NCBI RefSeq assembly: GCF_014805685.1
Contig: NC_060885.1
Span: forward strand, 24,026,132-24,090,131
Source of the DNA: Silurus meridionalis
Taxonomy: Eukaryota; Chordata; Actinopteri; Siluriformes; Siluridae
Length of the DNA: 64,000 bases
Reading direction: 5' to 3'
Every line of letters begins with the position of its first letter. Position 1 is the first letter of the stretch. Below are positions 47,875-57,326 of the stretch, one piece after another. The notes under the pieces were generated by a model. It was given only the letters and a program-made list of their open reading frames with translations, searched no databases and was not told the origin of the DNA. The position numbers and the translations under genes are program-made.

Positions 47875-48962
47875 CTAGTGCTAGGCTAGTGCTACCCCTG
47901 CTCTACCATCTATCCTGCTGGCAAATGTCTGCTCCCTGGACAATAAATTGGACTACATCAGACACCAAGCTACTTGCCATGAGTACAGACACTGCTGTGT
48001 CTTTGTGTTTACTGAGACGTGGCTGAGCGACAGAGTTCTGAACACTTTGTGCCAACAGAAATGCAGCTCTGTGCGGTAAGACTCGCAGCGGTGGTCTGTG
48101 TGTTTACATCAACATGGAATTGTGTAAGAACTCTGTCCTAGTTTCCACCTACTGCTCATCGCTGTTGGAATTTATGGTTGTGAGATGTAGACCTATTTAT
48201 TTACCCTGGGAATTCACCACCACTATTGTGCTCAGAGTGTACATTCCACCTAGCGCTAATGCTACGGAAGTGCTTTGTGTACTCTACAGGACCATAAGCA
48301 AACTACAAAACACACACTCTGACAGATTGTTTATTGTAAATTATTTCAACCATGCAAATTTTGAGGACTGTGCTCCATAAATTTCATCAGAATGTGGACT
48401 TTGCAACCAGAGGAAAAAACACGCTGGATGTTGTTTACACAAACATCCTGGGCGCATACCGGGTAGAAGCCCAGGCCCCACCTCGGCTACTCAGACCACA
48501 TCACTGTTATGCTGATCCCAGCATACAGACCACTCAACAGGCGTTCAAGATGAGCTTGAAAGCAGGTGAGAACCTGGCCAGCAGGATCCATGGACTGCTT
48601 TGAATGCATGACTGGAAACATGTATAGGGAAGCTGCAATCATCCAACTTGAAGGAGTACACGTCAACAGTGACCAGCTACATCGGAAAGTTCATTGGCGA
48701 AGTGACCATCTCCAAGACCATTACCAAACGCTACAACCAGAAGCCATGGATGACCGCTTAGGTTCGTGCAATGCTAAAATCCAGAGACTCCACCTTCAGA
48801 GAAGGGGACAAGACGGCCTTAAAGACAGCAAGGGCAAAACTGTCCCGTGCCATCAGAGAGGCGAAGCGTGTACACGCCAAGAGAATCCATGAACACTTCC
48901 AAGCCAATGGAAACACCCGGCGCATGTGGCAGGGCATCCAGGCGATCACAATTTACAAGACA
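47875..48962 (+). mobile_element. non-LTR retrotransposon relic, endonuclease part only
   Basis: The plus strand encodes, with breaks, [68 protein letters not shown] and finally [20 protein letters not shown]. This is the APE-type endonuclease and the linker toward RT of a fish jockey/CR1-like element. RT itself is absent; sequence changes at about 48962. It lies right after the L2 tail, in the same orientation. Confidence 0.75.
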
Positions 48963-49300
48963 ACAATTTATAATTTAAATTTATAGGGCATTTAAAAATT
49001 TTTTTTTAAGTTGCACCAGTTGCCTACATGTCTTCATCAGCAAGGTAAAAAATGCCCAAATTTCACTCTTTAAGCCTGTCTTTTCCACAAATTGTGAGAA
49101 TTAAACTCGTTTTCTTTATCTGTAAACCTGCAGCTGGACTCCCTTCGGAGTCGCAGTATAAGAAAAATACAATGTCAGATTAGTTCTGGCCTATTTAAAT
49201 CCAGCATCGAAAGCACTGAACGCTACCACTTGCAGCTTTACCCTAGACGCTGCGTTTGCTCAAGGCCCACAAATTTGTGGGAATCTGTAAGAGCAAATAA
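48963..49300. other. intronic sequence, no gene recognised
   Basis: Ordinary intron between the LINE end and the microsatellite cluster beside exon 7. Confidence 0.5.
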
Positions 49301-49316
49301 GTGTGAGTGTGTGTGT

Positions 49317-49354
<38 letters not shown>
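49301..49354. repeat. (GT)n microsatellite, interrupted
   Basis: About 27 GT/GC units; CA repeats in the parkin transcript. Confidence 0.95.
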
Positions 49355-49493
49355 AAGGCAAAGAGGTGAGACAGATAAAGAATTCTTTTGCTGATGGGAG
49401 GTCAGCATTTCTCCCTGGAGCCCCATTATAGCATGGCAGTAAAGAAAGTGCAGACAGAGACACGTGGAAAAGCGACACTAAGTCGTGTGTATG

Positions 49494-49497
<4 letters not shown>

Positions 49498-49542
<45 letters not shown>
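49498..49542. repeat. (GA)n microsatellite
   Basis: About 22 GA units; a UC tract in the parkin transcript. Confidence 0.95.
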
Positions 49543-49545
<3 letters not shown>

Positions 49546-49630
49546 AAAGAGACAGAGAGAGAAAATCCAATGCTATGATAGTGTCTCCTCTTCATGGCAG
49601 CCACCAAGCTCCTATCATCAATCACTGGTA

Positions 49631-49634
<4 letters not shown>

Positions 49635-49694
<60 letters not shown>
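49635..49694. repeat. (CA)n microsatellite beside parkin exon 7 donor
   Basis: About 30 CA units on the plus strand, hence about 30 UG units in the transcript, starting roughly 31 nt after the exon 7 donor. Confidence 0.95.
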
Positions 49695-49696
<2 letters not shown>

Positions 49697-49726
49697 AAAC
49701 AAACAGGCATGCCTGCTCATTCCTAC

Positions 49727-49863
49727 CAGCACAGGGGAGTGAGTAGCCCACCGCAGGGTCATGGATGAACTGTCGATCGTTCAGTCGGGTCACACAGTAC
49801 ACGTGGAAACAATCCAGACAGATCACATGACGCTCGGCACACTGAGCCACCAGAACAGGACTC
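49727..49863 (-). CDS. prkn: parkin coding exon 7 (RING1)
   Basis: This exon has the 137-bp length of human exon 7 and carries most of RING1, the module that recruits the charged E2 enzyme. Translation shows [32 protein letters not shown] and GYSLPCA. RING1 zinc ligands C253, H257, C260, C263 and C289 are all present, and R275, a site of human Parkinson-disease mutation, is conserved. The acceptor is ttcttacctgcag. The donor GTAGGA is weaker than consensus. About 31 nt beyond the donor the transcript enters a run of roughly 30 UG dinucleotides (minus-strand reading of 49635-49694), then a UC tract and a CA tract, an arrangement that could affect splicing. A long reading frame spanning 49260-50333 contains this exon but is otherwise repeat-encoded and is not itself a gene. 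Confidence 0.96.
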
Positions 49864-50069
49864 CTGCAGGTAAGAACACAGCAGATTATATCCACTAGCA
49901 TTGACCATGTGCATGTCAGGGTTTCTACAGGTTTAACCAAGTTACATTTAAGACTTTTTCGGACCTTTTTAAGACCTACTGTAATCACTACACCAAAAAA
50001 AAAGCCAAGTATCACTAAACTCGCACAAGATTCGCAGCAATAACACAAAGCTGATTGGCTGTTGCATCT

Positions 50070-50570
50070 TGGTCTCATCAGAATCAGAATCAGAATCAGG
50101 TTTATTGGCCAAGTGTGTTGACACACACAAGGAATTTGGTTCCAGCTCTTAGTGACTCTCAAAGTACAGACATAAATAAAAAAAACTATACATTCAGCTT
50201 GGACTATACAAGAGAAATGGACAAGACAAGACAAGACAATACAGACTATATGAGACAATATAGACAGTATGAATATTAAATAGGGATACAGATTATATGA
50301 CAGATCAGTAACATACAAAAAGTGTGAGTGCATGGTAATGCAAATGACAGTATTGTGCGTCAGGTATGATCAAGAGTTTACTATAAAACTTTGTACAATA
50401 TATAGCAGCCATAGTGTGTGTAACATATGCAGATAATGTGAAGACTGACAGTTTTAATAATGCAGTACTTATAGATATGAAGCAGGGAATATCATTATGG
50501 TCAGTTGTTAATGAGGCTGATTGCTTGGGGAAAGAAACTGTTTCTGTGTCTGGCAGTTTTGGTAAATTTG
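50070..50570 (-). repeat. LINE 3'-tail repeat, family D, long copy
   Basis: It starts with (atcaga)n, then ggtttattggccaagtgtg, acaaggaatttggttccagc and, at the far end, gcttggggaaagaaactgtt. This is a well-represented antisense LINE tail in fish. It sits in parkin intron 6. Confidence 0.7.
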
Positions 50571-51884
50571 TACTGTACTTGTAATACAGTGAATTATATT
50601 TGGACTAGCAAAGAGCATTTTAATGAGCATTAGAGGTAGAGTTACATGGACATTAGACAAATTAAGTTGAAGCACTCAAACAATGAAGTTTATGAATAGG
50701 TTTTGTTTCCACATGAGGTCCCACTATAACTCACGCTATAATGCAAATTAATTTACAGTTATCACTCTTTCTTTTCGATTGCAAGGAGTATTTTTCTCTG
50801 CATAGTCGTAGTATTAGAATTTCACTCATCTGCAGTGCCACGAGGCAGAACTCAATTTCTTTGGACTAGCTCTGGATGCTGCATCCCCTGAGGCTTCCCA
50901 AATAACTAAGCACTGTGTGTGGAAATCGCTTTGTTTCAAGACAGCATGGGGCTCAAGACAGCAGCAGGAGGGGCGATCCGGTTTTGATAAAAACCTCGCA
51001 AATACAGGTGCATGTATAAGAGATAAAGAGTGCAAAGCCAGAGCAATATACGTAAGCAAATCCTTATTACATTAACCAACATATGGAATAGTAATGGCAC
51101 CCTGTCTTGCTGATTTGTTTGGATAATTTTTGTTTTTGTCAATCAAGAATTGAGATTTCAAAAATGCCACATGCTCTAAAAAATAAATGCTTCAAATGCA
51201 CACATAGTTGACTTCTACAATGATTTTCTCAGAAAAACTCTCGCTGTCTATTCATCTCACCCTCAATAGTACACACACTTGATCTTAAGTCAGCCTGCTA
51301 GCATTGAGCTCTCTTCTGGTGGTTCTTAAAAAACACGCATGTGTCCTTGCCTCTGCCCTTCAGAAAGGAGGAGGACCAAGCAGGAAACGAAAGGACGAAG
51401 GCCAAACAAAAGCCCACTCGGGAAGCTAATTGCTGCACCACTTCAATCAGTTCTTGATTTGAATGGTGAGTCTCGCTGATTTTGCTGCATTGTGCCAGAT
51501 CGCGCCTTCTTTTCATCATCCAGAAAAGCAGGAAGGTGGCAAAAGCTGTTCTGAACTAACGGCTAACTGCTGACCTTCAGCACGAGCGCACACTGCACCG
51601 AGCGGGGTGATTGCAGCTACATAGGAGTGGTAGGAGGAGAATTTTCACTCGCTGAGGAGGGTTAACCATCAGTCATTCTGTTTGTCTTAATCACCTGTTT
51701 GCTAAGTTGTAATAAAGTCATGGCTACAAATCCTGTGTTTACCACTCTCTTGTGTTGTGGCTTAATTTTCAAGGTGTAGTTTCCATATGAAGTAGCCATA
51801 AAAATCAAGAGACCTTGTGAAGCCGTCTGTGTGACTGTGCTGAACTGTGTGAACTTTAATCTCAAAAACTTGATGCTAGGATAC
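50571..51884. other. parkin intron 6, candidate constrained block 51290-51660
   Basis: No transposon was recognised. The 51290-51660 stretch is repeat-free and of balanced composition. Confidence 0.4.
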
Positions 51885-52035
51885 AATGCCTTGCATAAAT
51901 ATTCACCCTCTTTTCCACCTGTTGTAATATAACAAAATGTAATTGAAGTATGACTTCCTATTCTATATACTCCTTGAGGAATCTTGAGAAAGTTAATTTG
52001 GCCACTGCATCATTGAAAGTATAACTCAATCACAG
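51885..52035. mobile_element. Tc1-like terminal fragment, family I
   Basis: atgccttgcataaatattc, caccctcttttccacc and tgttgtaatataacaaaatg form a recognisable Tc1 end. The related minus-strand block at 53930-54200 may be its other half, separated by later insertions. Confidence 0.55.
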
Positions 52036-52142
52036 TGTGTTAGGACGGCTCTATGGTGTTGAAAAAAAAAAGCCACGCATTAGCGCATCATTTGCACCCA
52101 ACTACCTGCCTCTGAGCATCACAGTATATGTCTATGCAGAGT

Positions 52143-52385
52143 AGGGATGTGCATCTCCATCACTATTGCCAAAGTGATTGGAATCTCGAGGCAATGTCAA
52201 TGATACGATACATTAAATACATATATAAAGCAGCTACCAATGCGATGTGATATGATTTTCCCCTGTTATGATGCAATGCAAATCAACAATCAATTAAAAT
52301 ATTGGTCACAAATGATTGGTCACTTTCTAAATAATAAAAGTATAGTGCATCCATTGATAATTATAAATAAAATGTTTTTGAATTG
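52143..52385 (-). mobile_element. hAT-type MITE, family B, copy 3 (partial)
   Basis: It begins tagggatgtgcatctcc and includes aataataaaagtatagtgc, matching 16025-16045 in copy 2. The central part with the coding stub is missing. Confidence 0.6.
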
Positions 52386-52439
52386 CCGGCAACACCAAGC
52401 GACCACTGCTTGGTCCTTTAAGGCCCTTAACCCTCAATT

Positions 52440-52520
52440 GTTTAGCTGTATAACTGAGATTAATGTATAAAGCTCTGGATAAGGGCATCTGCAAAAAGCC
52501 TGAAATGTAAATGTAATGTA
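52440..52520. repeat. L2-type 3' tail fragment
   Basis: tataaagctctggataaggg and ctgaaatgtaaatgtaatg match the L2 LINE tail at 47810-47852. Confidence 0.6.
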
Positions 52521-52662
52521 AATTTACTTTCTGTAGATACACATTGTATTATCTCACATACTGTTGTACCTATAATCTAAATATTTAATATACAGTATAT
52601 TTATATAACTTGCACATATACTATTTTTTCCCCATTCTCATGCACACACGTTCACATCCTTA

Positions 52663-53605
52663 ATTGCAAAACAGTTGGGACACTGTGGAAAATGAAAATA
52701 AATCTCATAAAAAACATATTTTATTTATTTATTATTTATTTTTATCATATGTTTATCACAGTAAAACAAACATATCAAATATCAAATGTTTAAACTGAGG
52801 AAATGCACCATTTTGATGCGAAATAAGGTCATTTTGAATTTGATGGCTGCAACACATCTTAGTGTTGGGACGGGGCAACAAAATGTTGGAAAGCTAATTG
52901 TTCCTGAAAAAAAGAAACAGCTGGAGAAATATTTTGCAATAATTTAGGTTAACTGAAAACAGATCAATATGTGGATAACTGCATGTTCAAGAGATTCTTG
53001 CAGGTTAAATCTCAATCATGCAAAAAAGCAGCCATACAGTATGTGAAAATGACTGAAATGCTGCTGCCTTCTCTGGGCCACAGCTTATTTAAATGGACTG
53101 AGGCAAAGTCAAAATTGTTCTGTGGTCAGACAAACCAAAATTTCAATTTCTTTTTAGAAACCATGGACACCAAAACCTATGGACTAAAGAGGAGAGGGAC
53201 TATCTGGCTTGTTTTCAGTGCTCTGTTCAGAAGAGTGCATTAGTGAAAGTGGTAGCTTGGATAGCTGGAAAGGCTCCATGTTGTTCAATGCTGAAAGGTA
53301 TATACAGATTTTAGAGCAACATCTGCTTTCATCAGGGAAGGCCTTGCTTATTCAGTGCTAACTGCATACAGCATCTATTACAGCATGGCTTTAGTAAAAG
53401 GGTCTGAGTGCTAAACTGTCCTCCCTGCAGTCTAGACATTTCACCAATTGTAAACATCGCCATGTCCCAACTTTTTTTTCAAGACATGTTGCAGCCATCA
53501 AATTCAAAATTCTTTCCCCCCCCAAAATGGTACATTTCTTCAATTTAAACTTTTAATGAGTTTATGTGATTTGCAAATCATTGTGTTCTGTTTTTACTTT
53601 ATTGG
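52663..53605 (+). mobile_element. Tc1-like element, family F, second copy
   Basis: It shares acagttgggacactgtgg-type ends and internal modules with 23011-24369 (ccttctctgggccacagc, agaggagagggactatctgg, tttgcaaatcattgtgttct). It is shorter, and the N-terminal transposase region is replaced by end-like sequence. The frame is dead. Confidence 0.8.
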
Positions 53606-53929
53606 TTTATATTCTAACTGTTATTTGCTCAATAGATTTTGCATATTTTTACTGCCTATACAATTTCTATTTATTTCTAATACATTTATTTATATATTTA
53701 ACTGCACTGTGTTCATTTGCACAAAGCAATTTTTTTTGCACCTCTACTAGATGCTAAACTATCTATCAATCATTTTTGATTTGTAAAATATGTATAATAA
53801 TTAATGATGTTAATTTATAAACCATGCTGCATACAATAGTAAAAACCAACATTAAAAACCAACAGCTGAATGCCCTCTGTCTTTGTGACCGCTACAGTAT
53901 ATTATGGTCCATTTTTCTTGGCAAAGCTT

Positions 53930-54200
53930 TGTTAGTGTGGCTACTACTTTAAAGCCCCTCAAGTGTAGATTTGGCAGTACACTTTGGGTCACTGTTCTAT
54001 TTAACAGTGAACCTCAGCAGATTCAGCAGACCATTACAAGTTTTCTTCTAAGATTGCCTGTAGTTTACTCAACCATCTTGCCCTCGACCCTGACCAGTCC
54101 CCCAGTTCCTGCTGATGAAATACATTCCTACACCATGATGCCACCCCAGCTAGGCTTCACTGTGTGGATGGTGTTCTCTGTGTGAAAAGTTGTGAGGGTT
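53930..54200 (-). mobile_element. Tc1-like relic, family I, transposase fragment
   Basis: tagatttggcagtacacttt, cagttcctgctgatgaaa, then caccatgatgccacccca and gcttcactgtgtggatgg are the reverse complement of a decayed Tc1 transposase (the GGGSIMVWG region lies in the last module). Confidence 0.6.
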
Positions 54201-54359
54201 ATACTTATAAGCAGCTTCACACAGGTACAACAGATCTTGAATACAACAGATCTTGCACGATGTTTAAATAATGGGATTTTTTTTTTTAACAACCAAAGCC
54301 TAAATACAAAACAAAAATACTTTTGCAGGAATTGGACTCAATAGGACTCAATTTTTGCA

Positions 54360-54840
54360 AAAGTCAATTCATTTTTATTTAAAGAGCACCTTTAAAACTA
54401 GACATTGTCTCACAGCAGCTTTAAACAGATACAGTGGTTATAAAATAATGTTTTGTTGAAGTTTGTTTCTATTGATTCTAAATTTATCCTAATAGGCGAG
54501 CCAGTGGTGACTGTGGCAAGAAAAATCTTCCTGAAAAGGTATGAGGAAGAAACCCTGAGAGGAACCAGACTAAAAAAGGAACCCATCCTCATCTAGGTGG
54601 CACCGAATGTCCATTCATTACTGTTCACTGTTCGGGTGTGCAGTGATAGTCGATTAAACTCGACCTGAGGTCCTGAGCCATTGTAGTAGACTGTTGATAT
54701 TGATTACAGTCCAAATCCATCCTTAAAGTTCTTCAGTTGCCCAGAAGCTTCATGGAGCTTTAGGCTGTTGATGTGGAAAAATCCCCAGCTGCACAAAGTA
54801 TCTCCAATTGAATAAAACTCCATTCATTCGTAGTGCGTCT
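54360..54840 (-). repeat. dispersed repeat, family E, inverted copy
   Basis: The inverse of 21480-21725, with ccagtggtgactgtggca and gaggaaccagactaaaaa. It extends further left-to-right than the 31795 copy. Confidence 0.65.
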
Positions 54841-54843
54841 GGA

Positions 54844-55024
54844 TTTACATTTACATTTATGGCATTTGGCAGACGCCCTTATTCAGAGCCCTTATTACAA
54901 CTGAGCAGGAGAGGGTTAAGGGCCTTGCTCAAGGGGCCAGCAGTGGCAGCTTGGTGGTGGTGGGATTTGAACTTGTAACCTTCCAGTCCTAATTCCAATG
55001 ACTTAACCACTGAGCTACCACCAC
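54844..55024. repeat. SINE-like repeat with L2-type tail
   Basis: acatttacatttatggcatt, agacgcccttattcagagc, gggttaagggccttgctca, then tgggatttgaacttgtaacc and ttaaccactgagctaccacc. Best-preserved of the four copies here. Confidence 0.8.
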
Positions 55025-55038
55025 CCTAAATAAATATA

Positions 55039-55315
55039 CAGTAATCCCCCACTTTTACCGCAGTTTGAATCTCGCGCCCCCGGTTTATTGTGGAATTACC
55101 AAATAACTCATTTGTTTCACTGATTCTCCCGGTCTGTTGTGGATAGGGAATTGTTTTTATGGAGTTTTATGTTGAAATAATGAAATTTATAAAAAAAATA
55201 TATAATTATTAATTATAAAACGTAAAAAAAGTAAAATGTTAGTACAGTGTAAAAAATAGCATTTTTGGGGTGGTGTCCGTTTATCACGGTTTTTGGTTTA
55301 AACAGGGGATTACTG
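55039..55315. mobile_element. Tigger/pogo-type MITE
   Basis: Ends CAGTAATCCCC and GGGGATTACTG are flanked by TA on both sides. The 277-bp interior is non-coding. It ends 93 bp short of parkin exon 6. Confidence 0.85.
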
Positions 55316-55408
55316 TAAATAGGGATAAATCGGACTGAACCATACCCCGTCCCCCCACAAACATCTATTGACCTATTTTTTAACCTATACAAATGATATC
55401 ACACTCAC

Positions 55409-55524
55409 ATAACGTCAGTGCAGGCGATGCAGGGGACGTGGTGCACATTGGTCATGATCAAATCCAGTGCAACCGATGTGTCGTCATCACAAGTGGGATG
55501 AGCCGCACACTTCCAGTAAAACTC
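55409..55524 (-). CDS. prkn: parkin coding exon 6 (end of RING0, start of RING1)
   Basis: This 116-bp exon has the same length as human exon 6 and encodes residues equivalent to 207-244 plus two bases of codon 245. Visible landmarks are EFYWKCAAH (K211, C212 and H215, the last two RING0 zinc ligands), TSVAL, and CIACTDV (C238 and C241, the first RING1 zinc ligands). The acceptor is gtgtag and the donor gtgagt. One oddity is that the codon split across the next intron is AT|G, giving Met where human parkin has Arg245. A Tigger-type MITE and a SINE-like repeat lie within 600 bp downstream in intron 6, the MITE only about 93 bp from the exon end. Confidence 0.95.
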
Positions 55525-56176
55525 CTACACAACAGAACATTTTTCAAATTGTAACTATGAATAGATAAAGTCAAAAAGCGCAAAACTGAGAAAAAGATTG
55601 CATGTTTAAAAAAAAAAAAAAAGGAAAATGATCCTGTCCTGTCTGCTCATGTGATTACAACATGTGTGTCATTTCGAAGAAACTGTTTGTGAGGGCTCTT
55701 CTCGATCTTCTCTGGTGTGAGGGCCGTTCTAACACCACTTGGACTTCATTTTTGTAAGTTTGAATCAGCTTCTCTGAAATGTGTAGACAGGACATGAGCA
55801 TGACGTCCTGTTAATGATGCTGAATTCCCCTTTGTGCAGCTTTCACACTATCACCATTCTTATAAAAGGCTTTTACAGCAAATGCTTATTGCGCACCACT
55901 CCACTGCTCTATTATTACTAATGGCAAGGGGTTCGAAATTAACTTGCACTAGTTCCAAACTATTGCTATTATGCATAGCAGTTGGGGTGCTGCCAATACA
56001 GTCCTCAAGTAAAGTGACATTTCTGTTGGCACTGATCTCAAAAAAGGCACCACAAATCTTTCAACTAACCAGTGGCCAATGGAAAACCCTTTATTTGATT
56101 TGAAATAAAGACCCCACTTGTGACAGTGAGAAGGCAGGTCTATATTCATTGAAGGCAGTCATGGTGCAACTCTTAC
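55525..56176 (-). other. prkn: parkin intron 5
   Basis: 652 bp between exons 5 and 6 with GTAAGA donor and GTGTAG acceptor. Contains a poly-A run at about 55607-55621 and no recognised element. Confidence 0.85.
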
Positions 56177-56260
56177 CGCCACTCGTCCATCACAGTCTTC
56201 TGACTGGCACACACCATGAATCCTATTTGGAAGAAGGACATCATCCCAACATGAGGGTCC
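56177..56260 (-). CDS. prkn: parkin coding exon 5 (RING0)
   Basis: This 84-bp exon has exactly the length and phase (0/0) of human parkin exon 5. It encodes 28 residues beginning [13 protein letters not shown] and ending CDGRVA. The two Cys residues in VCQSEDC align with zinc ligands C196 and C201 of RING0. The acceptor reads gttgttttag and the donor gtaaga, both on the minus strand. Intron 5, between this exon and exon 6, is only 652 bp. The C-terminal half differs most from human sequence (IHG for MSG, EDCDGRV for PHCPGTS), as expected for a surface segment between zinc ligands. Confidence 0.95.
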
Positions 56261-57326
56261 CTAAAACAACAATAAAAATATTTAAAAAAGCTAATAAATG
56301 AATGGCCACTTCAGAATGAAAAACTTTGCTATTAACCAATTATTTACTTATCAATTATCAATCAATTTTAAAACTGCAATTATAAAATCGCTACTCATTC
56401 TTTCCATTAAACATTCATGCAGAGTGCAGGCTTAAATCTGAGAGTATGGTGACATAAAAAGACTGAAGATAAAAAGCATTATATAGCGGTTAACCCATTT
56501 GCTGAAAATTAAAAACCCTTTTCAGTCCCTTCCCTTTCCTCAGTGTGTGTATCTGTCCTCCCACTTACACACATCCCTCTAGCAGAGGGATGCCAGATAA
56601 AGGCACTATTTCAAACCATAATTGTTTTGGGATGAACAAACTGCAGGACCAAGCTAAAGCCTGATTAGCATAAGCATTTAAACATTTCGACAGGAGCCTT
56701 AATAAGCTAGAGAGAAAGGTTAAGGAAATCATTACTCCCTCCCTTGCAGCAGACAGGGGGAGTGATAGAGGGCTGGAGTGCAGGAGTGACAGAGGGATGA
56801 AGGCAAGGCCTGGGTAAAAATCCAGAGGGCTACGGTGGTGGGGCTTGGAGATTACACGAAGACACCTGCTAAGAGACAGCAAGGAAAGGTCACGCAGACC
56901 CCTGGTGCATCAAAACACACACCCACACAAGCGCACACACACACCCACACACACACATACCCACACCCACACACACACACACACACACCCCTCCATGTGA
57001 ATGTAATGATTAATGAGAAAAATGTTTATGAATTATTCACCAGCACACCTTCTCCTTTGTCCACACCAGTCTCTCTCTTTCTCTCCTTTCCTCGCTCTTT
57101 CTCTCTCTGGACATAGAGAATCAAAACCACATCCCAACAAAGCCTTAATTAGGTAACTGTTGGACAAACAGCACTCTCCAGCAGCCGGATTTGAACAGCA
57201 CTCAAACAGAATCCAGCAGCCGGATTTGAAAAGAGGTTGCGCTCGAGCGTGCCGTGCATTTCCTGCTCGGTTGAGGGACGCTACAATTATAGAGTCCTGA
57301 GGTTTACAGAGTTACACAGAGACATA
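56261..57326. other. parkin intron 4, part near exon 5
   Basis: Non-repetitive at 56560-56830; (CA)n-type repeat with CCA interruptions at 56920-56990; a short direct repeat (ccagcagccggatttgaa, twice) at 57179-57228. No further exon seen. Confidence 0.5.

Larger units (their letters stand above)
1..49726 (-). other. prkn: presumed parkin intron 7 (exon 8 not found)
   Basis: Everything below exon 7 should be intron 7 of parkin in transcript order. I looked on the minus strand for the next coding block, expected to resemble human NSLIKELHHFRILGEEQY (exon 8, 62 bp), and did not recognise it. If it is truly absent the intron exceeds 49.7 kb, which fits parkin's very large introns in vertebrates. 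A 62-bp exon is easy to miss by eye, so this is not proof. No other host gene was recognised within the interval. Confidence 0.6.

Noticed and set aside
49260..50333. 357-residue minus-strand frame taken as one protein
   Set aside because: Only 49727-49863 (parkin exon 7) is genuinely coding. The rest is CA/GA repeat and intron, with clear splice sites at the exon ends.
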